Assembly: GCA_002345675.1 (NCBI GenBank) | Contig: DDWL01000044.1 | Coordinates: 1 to 47,795, forward strand | Length of the DNA: 47,795 bases | From: Bacteroidales bacterium UBA2287 | GTDB lineage: Bacteria > Bacteroidota > Bacteroidia > Bacteroidales > Tenuifilaceae | Direction of reading: 5' to 3' | Shown here: positions 8,897-18,637 of the stretch, in pieces | How positions within the stretch are numbered: position 1 is the first letter of the stretch | Layout of the letters: the number at the start of each line of letters is the position of its first letter | Position numbers and translations under genes: made by a program | The notes under the pieces: generated by a model | Seen by the model: the letters and a program-made list of their open reading frames with translations, nothing else | Databases searched by the model: none | What the model was told of the DNA's origin: nothing

Positions 8897-8929
8897 AAAA
8901 AGCCCGTTGGAATTTTCCAACGGGCTTTT
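8897..8929 (-). terminator. Rho-independent terminator of the C25 protease gene
   Basis: A 15-bp stem (AAAAGCCCGTTGGAA with its complement) with a two-base loop lies 18 bp beyond the stop codon on the minus strand. The GC-rich stem is followed by five U in the transcript. Confidence 0.9.
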
Positions 8930-8947
8930 AAATACATGTTAATATGG

Positions 8948-11900
8948 TTACTTCTTAATTACCTTCATTGTATGTCGCGTAACGCCGTCGTTAACAACTA
9001 CAACGTAAACGCCATTCTGGAAGTTCGAAAGGTCAACCTCGTTCGAAGCGCTATTTAAGCTTGCGTTCGAGTAAACCTTAGCACCCGAAACGGAGTATAC
9101 CTCAATCGACTTAATTTCACCATTGCTTTCGATGGTAACCAAGCCCATTGTAGGATTTGGGTAAGCGCTAACCGAAATGCTCTCGGTGAAATTCTCAAGA
9201 ACGTCAATCCTCGACTCCTTCGAAGCGGTTGTAATGGTAACCTTAATGTTGGGGCGGTAGCTCGATACAGTGCCATTGCCAGTTGGAGCAGAGTTGTCGG
9301 CTCTAATGTACATATGTTTGCTGGTTGCAGTTGTGTAGCGTACTGCTGCTCCAGTGCTCGAACCGATTCCTGTTCCGCCATAGTTGGTTTCAACTAAAAC
9401 CAAAAGATTGTTCGATCCGCCAGTAAAGTTAAAGGCAGTCGATAACGTAAACTCTTTCCAAGCGTTAGCTGTTGTGCCAGCCATTGTTCCGCTGTACACA
9501 AGGGTTGCACCCGAAATTGAATTTGCCCAGGTTGTAGCTGTAAGTGTCGAAGCAGTTGTATGCTTAACGTAAATCTTAATGGGAACATTATAGCTTGTAG
9601 TTAGGGTTGGATACCAAGCAAGTTTGCTAATTGAGCCAACCTTGCCAAGCTCAGCAGCGGTGTAAATCGATGCGCTGCGCTCATAGCCGTAGTAGCAGTT
9701 AACTGGGTAGCCCTGAGTTGAGGTTCCGGTACCAATGGTAACATCCGAAGTGGTTCCGCCGCTGCTGGCTAGGGTTGTGAATGAAACTTGCGCGCCATAA
9801 GCAGTACCAGCCGAGTTAATGGCGTAAGCCCTTACGTAGTATGTTGTGCTTGCAGCAAGTCCAGAGATGTTTGCGGTAAATGTTCCTGTGCCCGAGCCGC
9901 TAACCACTTTGCTGTTGGCAGTTGTTGGAGTTGACGAGGTGCTGTAGCAAACGCCCCTTTCGGTAACGGTAGCGCCACCATCGGCAGTAACGTTTCCTCC
10001 GCTGGTTGCAGTGCTAGTTGTAATGCTCGATGCAGCAGTTGTTGTAACGGTTGGAACTACTACAGGTGTACCACCGCTTGTAATTGAAATATTATCAACA
10101 TACCAGTAGTCAATTTGGTATAAATTGCCATCGGCAACCAAAGCAAAGTATGTGTTAGCCGAGTTTAGGTTGGTTGTTACGGTAACGTTAACCGTTGCTG
10201 CGGCAATGTTAGTAGCAGTTGTGGCAACCGACCAAGAAGTGTTCGTCCAGTTGGTTTTATCGTTCGAGGTTTGTACCCTTAGGGTTACGCCAGTTGCATA
10301 AGCATCGAGCATATGCCTAAACGAGAAGGTAACTTGGCTAACGCCAACGGTGTTAACGGCAGGAGTAATAAGGCGAGTAGTGCCTGGGCTTACTTGCTGG
10401 TAAGTACATCTTGCCTCATAGGCAGTTCCTCCGGCATTAGCAGAGTTGTTCATATTCCAACGCTCAGTAATTCCAGTTCCAGTGTTTTGGGTAGTCCAGC
10501 CACTTGGCATTGTCGATGCAAAGTTTTGGGTTACTGGAAGTGCTAAGCCCGATGAAACATTTTGAGTTGTAAATGTTACATTCGAGGAGTAATTGCTGCT
10601 TCCATAGCTATTTTTAGCCCTAACGCTCCACTCATAAGTAGTATTAGCGGTTAAGCCCGATGCATTGTAGCTATTAGTTGTTACATTATAGGTTGAATAC
10701 GAACCACCCGATGGACGAATTTGTACATCGTAGGAGGTTGCTCCGCTAACGGCGGTCCAAGCTAATGTAGCACTTGAAGTTGTTACACTCGACGATGCTA
10801 ATCCCGTTGGAATTGCTGGTGCTGTTCCTGCTGCCGAAGTAGTTACGGTTATTGCGCTGGTATAGCTGCTGCTTCCGTACGAATTCTTTGCACTAACCTG
10901 TGCTTCGTAAGCAGTTGATGCGCTTAAACCTGTTGCGCTATAAGTTGTGCTGGTTGTATTGTAAGTTGTCCAACTTCCACCCTGTGGACGAATTTGTACA
11001 TCGTAAGAAGTTGCACCACTTGAAGCATTCCAATTTAGGGTAAATGAACTGGCGGTAATACTCGAAGATGCCAATCCTGTTGGAGTTGCTGGAGCAGTTC
11101 CTGTTGAGCCAATGCTAACCGATGCTTGATAAGTTCCATGGTTATAAGCAGTAACGGTTACAGTGCCAATTCCACTGGTAAAGTTATGGCTAATCGAAGC
11201 CACGCCCGACGAATTGGTAACAGCAGTGAACGAAACTCCGTTTTGGAATAAGGCAACTCGCGCATTAGCAACTGCAACTCCGCTCGATGTAACGGTAACA
11301 CTGTAAGGACTTCCAGTAACATTTCCTGCGCTTACAGTTATTGCTTTTGGAGTGTTTGTTCTAATTTGTAATGAAGCATCACCAAAAATAGTCCAAGTTT
11401 GGAAGGTTTCACGCGTATCGGTATTTGTATACTGCTCGGCAAGCATTAGTACGTTACCGTTAAAGGTAATTGAACCAAAGGTTGACCTTTTATCTATGGC
11501 AGTTGTACTTGTTCCATTACCGGGTCTGTTAGTATAATCGTAACCACCAATTAAAATGTCATTAAAATAATCCTGTCCGCGCATAGGAGGAATCCAGGGC
11601 TGATTTATAGTTGACATAATGGTTGCAACTGCGCCACCGTTTTCTTTCTTCAACCAGGTTTCAGCAAAGCAGTCCCCTGTTGTTCTGTGAAATTTTCCCA
11701 CAACGCAAGCTACCGAAAATATAACTGGAAGTTTACTTCCGTTGGTAAGGCTACTTACATGGGTTGAAGAGAAACTACCAACACTCCAACCAGTTTCTGA
11801 ACCATGATTTGCGAAATTTATGACACTTACCCCTGTGTTAATACGAGATGAAATAAGGGTTGAAGTTGTATTCGAAGTAACATATGTGCTATTGCCATCA

Positions 11901-13123
11901 TACTCCTGATATACAGTTGAATAATTATACGAAGGGGTTAGTAGCCTGTCCCTTATTCTTTGCATATGCAGGTCGTCACCTTCGCTATCGTCGCCAGAAC
12001 CAGAACCTTCGTTTCTGGCTAAACCTAAAGCGCTTTTATACCAAGTTCCAGACATATCTGGATTCTTTTCGTAATTTATAGCTTTGTTAACCTGAACCGT
12101 TACTTGAGCAGTTGTATTTGCCGAAAAGCGACCAATTATAAGTTCAGGGTAGAAATCGCTTCCTGCAACGCAACCTAGCATTGGATCCATTGGTGCATTT
12201 TGACCAGTGCCCAAATCCGATTTAATATCGTCCCAGTCGCCAACAAGCTGAACGTAAAGAAGGTTTGGATTGCTATTGTAGGCATTTTGAATATTTGTTT
12301 TTACGTTGGTTCCTGTTGCAACCTGTAAGGTACTAACTGTAAATCCTTTTTGTCTTTTCCAGTCAATGTAGGGCTGAATTACCGTTGCATCGCGCGATGT
12401 GTAAATCACCAACATTTCGCCATATTCGCCAATTTGGTTTGCAAATTTGGTTGTACTGTAGTTTATGAAAAGCGATTTATAAACTTCGTTTATTGCAGGG
12501 TCGATAGTACTGGCGAAGTTTTTAATTGGATTTGTGCTGTTAAGTTTATCCTCTTTCACTTTTACAGTCATGCTTTTATAAACACGTAATGTGTTTTCAA
12601 CGGCATTATATTGAAAAGGGTAAACATATACGTTAACGCCTCTAGTATCTCTAAAAATGAAAGGCTCTGTATTTTCAGTTAAAATTTCGGGATACCATGC
12701 GTTTACCTTCGACTCAGGAGCAATAACATAAGGTATCGATTTTGGATTCTGGTCGCGATAAATAGTTCCACGCGATGGCAGCATTGGGTTGTTTAATTTA
12801 ATGTCGATATAGTCGCCATTAACAACCTCAAGTTTAACATCATTTTCAGCATTAAGCTGAATTGCTGCATTTAGCATTGGCAATTCGGCAAACCCTTTTT
12901 TAAAAGTATTAACACCATTTTCGAATTGAATAGTGGAATATTTTACGCCATCAAATTCAATGTCGTTAATTTTGTAATTGTTTACTGTAAAATTCAAAAG
13001 CATTTCGCTCTTGTTGTCAGTTAGGTTTACAGTGTAATCCTTATTGGATTTGGTAAAATTTTGCTGCGAGAAAGCCCAAGTAGCACTAAGGCAAAGGACT
13101 AAGCAAAGTAGAGTTTTTTTCAT
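8948..13123 (-). CDS. Gingipain-type C25 cysteine protease with T9SS sorting domain
   Basis: A secreted 1391-residue protease. A signal peptide (residues 1-19) and a propeptide (to about 225) precede the C25 caspase-like domain (about 230-605). His440 in NHGSETGW and Cys473 in VACVVG fit the catalytic pair; their 33-residue spacing equals that of RgpB (His211/Cys244). Then come an Ig-like domain (about 605-672), two fibronectin-III domains (about 673-765 and 765-857), a cleaved-adhesin/MAM-like sandwich (858-1015), one copy of the RGVCYSTS repeat (1019-1115), a further beta domain (1123-1290), and a type A T9SS sorting domain (about 1314-1391, with YPNPTMG and the final KVIKK). The protein should cross the outer membrane by T9SS and be anchored or released. 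Its 3' 1.6 kb is nearly copied in the M6 gene upstream. Confidence 0.93.
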   Translation of the reverse strand: MKKTLLCLVLCLSATWAFSQQNFTKSNKDYTVNLTDNKSEMLLNFTVNNYKINDIEFDGVKYSTIQFENGVNTFKKGFAELPMLNAAIQLNAENDVKLEVVNGDYIDIKLNNPMLPSRGTIYRDQNPKSIPYVIAPESKVNAWYPEILTENTEPFIFRDTRGVNVYVYPFQYNAVENTLRVYKSMTVKVKEDKLNSTNPIKNFASTIDPAINEVYKSLFINYSTTKFANQIGEYGEMLVIYTSRDATVIQPYIDWKRQKGFTVSTLQVATGTNVKTNIQNAYNSNPNLLYVQLVGDWDDIKSDLGTGQNAPMDPMLGCVAGSDFYPELIIGRFSANTTAQVTVQVNKAINYEKNPDMSGTWYKSALGLARNEGSGSGDDSEGDDLHMQRIRDRLLTPSYNYSTVYQEYDGNSTYVTSNTTSTLISSRINTGVSVINFANHGSETGWSVGSFSSTHVSSLTNGSKLPVIFSVACVVGKFHRTTGDCFAETWLKKENGGAVATIMSTINQPWIPPMRGQDYFNDILIGGYDYTNRPGNGTSTTAIDKRSTFGSITFNGNVLMLAEQYTNTDTRETFQTWTIFGDASLQIRTNTPKAITVSAGNVTGSPYSVTVTSSGVAVANARVALFQNGVSFTAVTNSSGVASISHNFTSGIGTVTVTAYNHGTYQASVSIGSTGTAPATPTGLASSSITASSFTLNWNASSGATSYDVQIRPQGGSWTTYNTTSTTYSATGLSASTAYEAQVSAKNSYGSSSYTSAITVTTSAAGTAPAIPTGLASSSVTTSSATLAWTAVSGATSYDVQIRPSGGSYSTYNVTTNSYNASGLTANTTYEWSVRAKNSYGSSNYSSNVTFTTQNVSSGLALPVTQNFASTMPSGWTTQNTGTGITERWNMNNSANAGGTAYEARCTYQQVSPGTTRLITPAVNTVGVSQVTFSFRHMLDAYATGVTLRVQTSNDKTNWTNTSWSVATTATNIAAATVNVTVTTNLNSANTYFALVADGNLYQIDYWYVDNISITSGGTPVVVPTVTTTAASSITTSTATSGGNVTADGGATVTERGVCYSTSSTPTTANSKVVSGSGTGTFTANISGLAASTTYYVRAYAINSAGTAYGAQVSFTTLASSGGTTSDVTIGTGTSTQGYPVNCYYGYERSASIYTAAELGKVGSISKLAWYPTLTTSYNVPIKIYVKHTTASTLTATTWANSISGATLVYSGTMAGTTANAWKEFTLSTAFNFTGGSNNLLVLVETNYGGTGIGSSTGAAVRYTTATSKHMYIRADNSAPTGNGTVSSYRPNIKVTITTASKESRIDVLENFTESISVSAYPNPTMGLVTIESNGEIKSIEVYSVSGAKVYSNASLNSASNEVDLSNFQNGVYVVVVNDGVTRHTMKVIKK

Positions 13124-13430
13124 AAATTAAATTGGTTTAGTTAGGGTTAACAATTTCAGCAAATTAGGCGGATAGTAATTGCAAGTCAATTTTTATATTG
13201 AATAGGTGACTTAAAAATTATTATTTAGAAACATTATATGCTATACGCTCAGATATACAGCGAATTAAAGTGTAAAGAATTCTTATAATAGAAATTGATT
13301 CCTTGCTTTTTATAGATTTATACTATATGCTGTAACTAAATATAAATAAGAAGAGGACGTTTCGGTTTAGGAAACGCCCTCTAATAAAAAATGAAATTGT
13401 CTATTTATTTCTCAAAACCACAACGAATGG
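13124..13430. other. Intergenic region between the two protease genes
   Basis: About 305 bp, AT-rich. It holds the terminator of the M6 gene (13352-13382) and presumably the C25 promoter, which I cannot place. The 5' leader of the C25 gene (GGTTTAGTTA, about 13132-13141) is shared with the M6 leader. Confidence 0.5.
13352..13382 (-). terminator. Terminator of the M6 protease gene
   Basis: AGAGG-a-CGTTTC pairs with GAAACG-c-CCTCT around a seven-base loop, with one mismatch. It lies 48 bp beyond the M6 stop codon. The following U tract is only partial. Confidence 0.7.
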
Positions 13431-16400
13431 CTACTTCTTAATTACCTTCATTGTATGGCGTGTTTCGCCGTCGTTAACAACTACAACGTAAACGCCATTT
13501 TGGAAACTCGAAAGGTCAACCTCGTTCGAAGCGCTATTAACGCTTGCATTCGAGTAAACCTTAGCACCCGAAACGGAGTACACCTCAATCGACTTAATTT
13601 CACCATTGCTTTCGATGGTAACCAAGCCCATTGTTGGATTTGGGTAGGCGCTAACCGAAATGCTCTCGGTGAAATTCTCAATTAAGTCAATTTTCGACTC
13701 TTTCGAAGCAGTTGTAATGGTAACCTTAATGTTGGGGCGATAGCTCGATACGGTACCATTGCCTGTTGGGGCAGTATTGTCGGCCCTAATGTACATATGC
13801 TTACTGGTTGCCGATGTGTAGCGTACTGCTGCTCCTGTGCTTGAACCTGTACCTGCTCCGCCATAGTTGGTTTCAACTAAAACCAAAAGATTATTTGATC
13901 CACCGGTAAAGTTAAAGGCAGTCGATAGCGTAAATTCTTTCCATGCGTTAGCCGTTGTTCCAGCCATTGTTCCGCTGTAAACAAGGGTTGCGCCCGAAAT
14001 GGAGGTAGCCCAAGTTGTAGCTGTAAGTGTTGTAGCTGTTGTGTGCTTAATGTATATCTTAACGGGAACACTAGCAGTAGTAGTTACTGTAGGATACCAG
14101 CCTAATTTGCTAATCGATCCAACTTTGCCAAGCTCAGCAGCAGTGTAAATCGATGCGCTGCGCTCGTAGCCGTAGTAGCAGTTAATGGGGTAACCCTGGG
14201 TCGAAGTGCCCGTACCAATGGTAACATCTGAGGTAGTTCCGCCACTGCTAGCCAAAGTTGTGAAGCTAACCTGCGATCCGTATGCAGTACCAGCCGAATT
14301 AGTTGCATAAGCCCTAACGTAGTAAGTGGTGCTTGCAGTTAAACCAGCAATGTTTGCCGAGAAAGAACCAGTTCCTGTTCCACTTGCAACGGTACTATTA
14401 GCTGTAGTTGGGTTTTGCGAAGTGCTGTAGCAAATACCTCTTGCTGTAACGGTTGCGCCACCATCGGCAGTTACGTTTCCACCGCTGGTTGCAGTGCTAG
14501 CGGTAATGCTCGAAGCAGCAGTTGTAGAAACGGTTGGGATAGTTGCCGAAGTGCCTGCTGTAATTGAAACATTATCTATATACCAGTAGTCAATTTGATA
14601 AAGGTCACCGGTGGCCATCAAAGCGAAGTAGGTGTTAGCCGAGTTCAGGTTGGTGGTTACAGTAACGTTAACCGTTGCAGCAGCAATGTTTGTACTTGTT
14701 GAGGCAACCGACCAGGTTGTATTTGTCCAGTTAGTTTTGTCGTTCGAGGTTTGAACTCTAAAAGTAACACCAGCTGCGTATGCGTCGAGCATATGCTTAA
14801 ACGAGAATGTAACCTGACTAACTCCAACAGTATTAACAGCAGGAGAAATAAGGCGAGTAGTACCTGGATTTACTTGCTGGTAAGTACATTTTGCTTCGTA
14901 AGCAGTTCCACCTGCATTGGCGGTATTGGACATGCTCCAGCGCTCGGTAATGCTAGTTCCATCGTTTTGGGTAGTCCAGCCACTTGGCATTGTCGATGCA
15001 AAGTTTTGGGTTACTGGAAGTGCTAAGCCAGTTCCAGTAGAAGAGGTTGTAAAGCTAATTTGTGTACCATAAGCAGTTCCTGCCGAGTTGGTTGCATAAG
15101 CCCTTACATAGTAAGTAGTGCTTGCAGCCAAACCAGACATGTTAGCAGTAAACGAACCTGTGCCTGTTCCGCTTGCAACAGTGCTATTAGCTGTAGTTGG
15201 GCTTGCACTTGTGCTGTAGCAAATACCCCTAGCAGTAACGGTTGCGCCACCATCGGCAGTTACATTTCCACCGCTAGTTGCCGAGCTTGCTGTAATGCTC
15301 GAGGCTGCAGTTGTAGTAACAGTAGGAACAACTACAGTTGTGCCACCACCACCCATAAACGAGAACGTTACCGATTTTGCAGTAGCATTACGAACAATAT
15401 TGGTTATAGGTTTTGCTGTATTTGCTGCTGCCCACGACTTCATGTTGGGAGTTGTTGCATCGGTAAACTGATTTTTTGTACCAGTTGCGCCAGTCCATGC
15501 ACAAGTTGCCGTATTAGTAGTTCCGTATGAAGATGCTGTGCTTGTTGGTTGCCCTACAGTTGCGTTTTGAGCAACAGGGTACATGCGTTGCTGGTGAGTG
15601 TTGTTTATGCTATTTGAAGAGGCAGAAGTCATTACCCCACTATGAACATGGTAAATTAGCAATCCGCTGCCAGGTAGGTAAGCATCAAATTTATGTTTTT
15701 CCCTATTTTCAATAAGGTAATACTCGCCAGTAGTTGCAGTATTTATTCTGTAAAAACTTTTGTTTTCGGCCGAGTTAAGAACAGTTACATCAGCGGCAGC
15801 TGTTAGGGTGGTAGCTGTTGCCCAGTTGTAAAAATATATTTTTGTAAATGCATTATGGTGTGCAGGAGTTAGTCCGTTGTTGTTCCACGAACCGCCTGCC
15901 ATCATATCCCAGTTACCTGTTCCATCATACTGTCCACCAGTCGAATAGTTTGTGTCGTAGTAATCGGGCGCACCTAAAACATGGCCAAACTCGTGGCAAA
16001 TAACGCCAATTCCAGTTAGGGTAGTTCCCGAACTTCCGCTAAGCTCAGCAGAGCAAGAGTATTTCGAAAGGGTTTTGCCATCGAGAGTAATTGTAGTAAT
16101 ATTCCAAGCATGAGCCCAAATACAATTTGCTCCCCCACCAGCTTCTTCGCCGTAACCTGCATAAATAATATAAACGCCATCAACCGAACCGTCGCCATCG
16201 TTATCGTAATTTGCATAATTGGCCGAAGCGTCAGCAAGTTTTACTGCTTCGGTTACAAGTTCGCGAGGCTTCACATCGTTTCCGCTTGCATCGTTTGCAC
16301 CGTAGTACGACATGTTTTGACTTGCAGTGTATGGCCCAAATACGTCAACTGTAAGGTTGAACTGGTTCCAAGAGTTCTCGTTATAAAAATCCTTAACGCT

Positions 16401-16931
16401 GCCAGTTGCACCACCTGTGGTGTAACCAACCTGATTAAATAGGTTATTAAATTCTGCTTGGGTTTTGGTAAAAGCTTTGTCTTTAAAACCAATAAGAATA
16501 CAAACAAGTTTTCTAGCTCCTGTTGTTGGAAAAGCTTTAGCGTTTTTATCTTTAATATCCCAAATTTGATTCATTAATTGAAGTTGACCTTCGCTATAAA
16601 AAATCCCTTTTTCAACTTTCGAAATAAAACTCAACTCGTCACCCTTACGGTTATTTGCATTACTAACTTTAATACCAGAGCGAACTAAGTCGCCTTTCTC
16701 ATCCTTCATGGCGTACTCGTAGTAGCCGTCGTTCTGCGATAAAATGGTGTAACCATCGCTGGTTAAGGCCCATTTCACCTTTTCGTCACCCTTAAGCATT
16801 ATGGTAATAATACTACCATCGGGCTGTTTGTATTCAACTGGAAAAGGGTATGCAGGAACTGCATAACTCTCTGTTACTAAGAAACTGGCTAAAATTGCCA
16901 ATAATCCAAAAAAGCAGAAAAATTTTCTCAT
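13431..16931 (-). CDS. M6-family secreted metalloprotease with T9SS sorting domain
   Basis: A secreted 1166-residue zinc protease. A signal peptide (residues 1-24) and a pro-region (to about 140) precede the M6 (immune inhibitor A-like) domain. The zinc motif HEFGH is at 313-317, with His313 and His317 as ligands and Glu314 as the base, followed by GAPDYYD. A DNDGDGSVDG segment looks like a calcium loop. After about residue 530 the order is repeat unit, MAM-like sandwich (634-795), repeat unit (796-890), beta domain (900-1068), and a T9SS sorting domain (about 1090-1166). The MAM-to-end part matches the C25 protein almost residue for residue. Both genes run the same way and each has its own terminator. 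Exported protease; substrate unknown. Confidence 0.93.
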   Translation of the reverse strand: MRKFFCFFGLLAILASFLVTESYAVPAYPFPVEYKQPDGSIITIMLKGDEKVKWALTSDGYTILSQNDGYYEYAMKDEKGDLVRSGIKVSNANNRKGDELSFISKVEKGIFYSEGQLQLMNQIWDIKDKNAKAFPTTGARKLVCILIGFKDKAFTKTQAEFNNLFNQVGYTTGGATGSVKDFYNENSWNQFNLTVDVFGPYTASQNMSYYGANDASGNDVKPRELVTEAVKLADASANYANYDNDGDGSVDGVYIIYAGYGEEAGGGANCIWAHAWNITTITLDGKTLSKYSCSAELSGSSGTTLTGIGVICHEFGHVLGAPDYYDTNYSTGGQYDGTGNWDMMAGGSWNNNGLTPAHHNAFTKIYFYNWATATTLTAAADVTVLNSAENKSFYRINTATTGEYYLIENREKHKFDAYLPGSGLLIYHVHSGVMTSASSNSINNTHQQRMYPVAQNATVGQPTSTASSYGTTNTATCAWTGATGTKNQFTDATTPNMKSWAAANTAKPITNIVRNATAKSVTFSFMGGGGTTVVVPTVTTTAASSITASSATSGGNVTADGGATVTARGICYSTSASPTTANSTVASGTGTGSFTANMSGLAASTTYYVRAYATNSAGTAYGTQISFTTSSTGTGLALPVTQNFASTMPSGWTTQNDGTSITERWSMSNTANAGGTAYEAKCTYQQVNPGTTRLISPAVNTVGVSQVTFSFKHMLDAYAAGVTFRVQTSNDKTNWTNTTWSVASTSTNIAAATVNVTVTTNLNSANTYFALMATGDLYQIDYWYIDNVSITAGTSATIPTVSTTAASSITASTATSGGNVTADGGATVTARGICYSTSQNPTTANSTVASGTGTGSFSANIAGLTASTTYYVRAYATNSAGTAYGSQVSFTTLASSGGTTSDVTIGTGTSTQGYPINCYYGYERSASIYTAAELGKVGSISKLGWYPTVTTTASVPVKIYIKHTTATTLTATTWATSISGATLVYSGTMAGTTANAWKEFTLSTAFNFTGGSNNLLVLVETNYGGAGTGSSTGAAVRYTSATSKHMYIRADNTAPTGNGTVSSYRPNIKVTITTASKESKIDLIENFTESISVSAYPNPTMGLVTIESNGEIKSIEVYSVSGAKVYSNASVNSASNEVDLSSFQNGVYVVVVNDGETRHTMKVIKK

Positions 16932-17308
16932 ACGTAAAATGGTTTAGTTAAGTGGATAAAAGTTTAGGTTTACTGTTGTGCAAATTATGAGTGTTGAGCA
17001 CCACTGTCAACTTTTAACGTTCTTTTTATTTTGTTTTTTATATATTTAGATTCTTTATAAGCGTATATATCATTAAATCAGAGCATAAGGATTATTTGTC
17101 TTATATTAATTATTTAATGCTCTGGCATAAATATAGAAATCGACTATAAATAAATAATAACTTATTTCACAATTTCTAAATTTGCATCCTGAAACTTTTT
17201 TTTAGTCGGTCTTTACAAAAAATAGTAATGCCCATTTATATCGAATTAAACTTTTACATTCATTGCCATTCTATATTAAATACTCTAAACACCTAATTTT
17301 AATTCAAT
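16932..17308. other. Divergent promoter region of the M6 and C1 protease genes
   Basis: About 375 bp of AT-rich sequence between divergent genes. TAAATTTG at 17177-17184 fits the phylum's -7 element on the plus strand but has no TTTG at the right distance, and would leave a leader of about 120 bases. On the other side the M6 leader contains GGTTTAGTTA, as does that of the C25 gene. Nothing else is seen. Confidence 0.4.
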
Positions 17309-18499
17309 ATGAGAAAACTATTCCTTTCCTTATCTGTCGCATTAATTTCGAGTGCTGCATTTGCGCAGGTAAAAATCGATAGCATTGAGGGTTACAAATT
17401 CTCAACTGTTAAGGAGGTAAAGATTACCCCAATTAAAAATCAGCACCGATCGGGAACTTGCTGGAGTTTTTCGGGCTTGGCATTCCTCGAGTCGGAAATG
17501 CTACGAATGGGCAAGCCCGAAATGGACTTGTCGGAAATGTTTGTTGTACGCAATGCCTATGCCGACAAAGCAGTTAAGTATGTTCGCTTTCACGGGAGTT
17601 TAAATTTTGGTGGTGGTGGCTCCTTTTATGATGTTGTAGAAACAGTAAGAAAGTATGGAATTGTTCCCGAGGAAGCATACAAAGGACTTGAGTATGGTGA
17701 AGAAATGCATGTACATGGCGAATTCGATGCTGTGACAAAGGCTTATGTTGATGCTATTATTGGAAACCCAAACAAAAAAATTTCAACTGCTTGGAAAGCG
17801 GGTTACGATGGAATACTCGATGCATACATGGGTAAGTTACCTCAATCGTTCGATTTTCAGGGTAAAACCTACAACCCCACAACTTTTGCAAGTAGCCTTG
17901 GCTTAAACCTTAACGATTATGTGTACGTTTCGTCGTACACGCATCACCCTTTTTACCAAAAGTTTGTGCTCGAAGTGCCCGATAACTGGGCTTTTGGCGA
18001 TATGTACAACCTTCCACTCGATGAGTTTATACAAATTTTCGATAATGCCATAAATACTGGCTACTCGGTTGCTTGGGCAAGCGATGTGAGCGAAAAGGGG
18101 TTTGCCTACAAGCATGGCATAGCCATTGTTCCCGAGGCTAACGTAAAAGAAATGAATAATTCCGAAAAGTCCAAGTGGACCGATCTCTCCCAAAAGGAAA
18201 AGGACGAAATGCTTTATAAATTCGACAAACCTGGAATTGAGAAAAATATAACCCAAGAGGATAGGCAAAAGGCTTTCGATAACTATTTAACCACCGACGA
18301 CCATGGGATGCTTATTTATGGCATTGCAACCGACCAAAATGGGAATAAATACTATATGGTGAAAAACAGTTGGGGTACAACCGATAAGTATAAAGGCGTA
18401 TTTTATGCTTCGGAGGCATTTGTTAAGTACAAAACTTTGTCAATTTTAGTTCATAAGAATGCAATTCCTAAAGCTATTGCAAAAAAAATAGGCTTGTAG
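17309..18499 (+). CDS. Exported C1-family aminopeptidase C / bleomycin-hydrolase-like protease
   Basis: A 396-residue papain-fold peptidase of the bleomycin hydrolase (PepC, C1B) family, which trims amino acids from peptide N-termini. The oxyanion Gln45 and catalytic Cys51 lie in QHRSGTCW, His332 in DDHGM and Asn353 in KNSWG; the whole triad is intact. The N-terminus MRKLFLSLSVALISSAAFAQ is a clear signal peptide, so unlike most bacterial PepC enzymes it works in the periplasm or outside. It has no T9SS sorting domain. It starts upstream of and divergent to the M6 gene. A role in finishing off peptides released by the two neighbouring proteases is plausible but inferred. Downstream is a likely terminator. 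Confidence 0.9.
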   Translation: MRKLFLSLSVALISSAAFAQVKIDSIEGYKFSTVKEVKITPIKNQHRSGTCWSFSGLAFLESEMLRMGKPEMDLSEMFVVRNAYADKAVKYVRFHGSLNFGGGGSFYDVVETVRKYGIVPEEAYKGLEYGEEMHVHGEFDAVTKAYVDAIIGNPNKKISTAWKAGYDGILDAYMGKLPQSFDFQGKTYNPTTFASSLGLNLNDYVYVSSYTHHPFYQKFVLEVPDNWAFGDMYNLPLDEFIQIFDNAINTGYSVAWASDVSEKGFAYKHGIAIVPEANVKEMNNSEKSKWTDLSQKEKDEMLYKFDKPGIEKNITQEDRQKAFDNYLTTDDHGMLIYGIATDQNGNKYYMVKNSWGTTDKYKGVFYASEAFVKYKTLSILVHKNAIPKAIAKKIGL

Positions 18500-18521
18500 C
18501 TAGTAGTGAGAAAATCAAATA

Positions 18522-18558
18522 CATACACAATTTATTTTTGTGTTTGTGTATTTTTTTT
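18522..18558 (+). terminator. Probable terminator after the C1 peptidase gene
   Basis: ATACACAA (18522-18529) pairs with TTGTGTAT (18544-18551), loop 14 bases, followed by a run of seven more T. The stem is AT-rich and therefore weak. Confidence 0.5.
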
Positions 18559-18637
18559 GAAAAGGGGTAACGTTTTTGAATTGGTTTTACTAATTTTAAG
18601 CGTTTATCCCTTTCTCCTTTTTACTAATATTTTTTAA

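Larger units (their letters stand above)
8454..8947. other. Repeat-rich intergenic region between the MFS gene and the C25 protease gene
   Basis: About 490 bp without a gene. It holds an octamer array (8528-8551), a copy of AAATGCGTTT on the minus strand (8689-8698), a degenerate TAAGGTT array (8770-8876) and the protease gene's terminator (8897-8929). This looks like a landing area for dispersed repeats. The phrase CCTCTGTGTTAAAC near 8730 also recalls repeats seen together with GCAAAG arrays in other genomes. Confidence 0.6.

Noticed and set aside
15060..15530. A 156-codon cysteine-rich open frame on the plus strand
   Set aside because: It lies antisense inside the M6 gene, and its Cys/Ser bias is the shadow of Thr/Ala/Val-rich repeats on the other strand. 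No start context or homology is seen.
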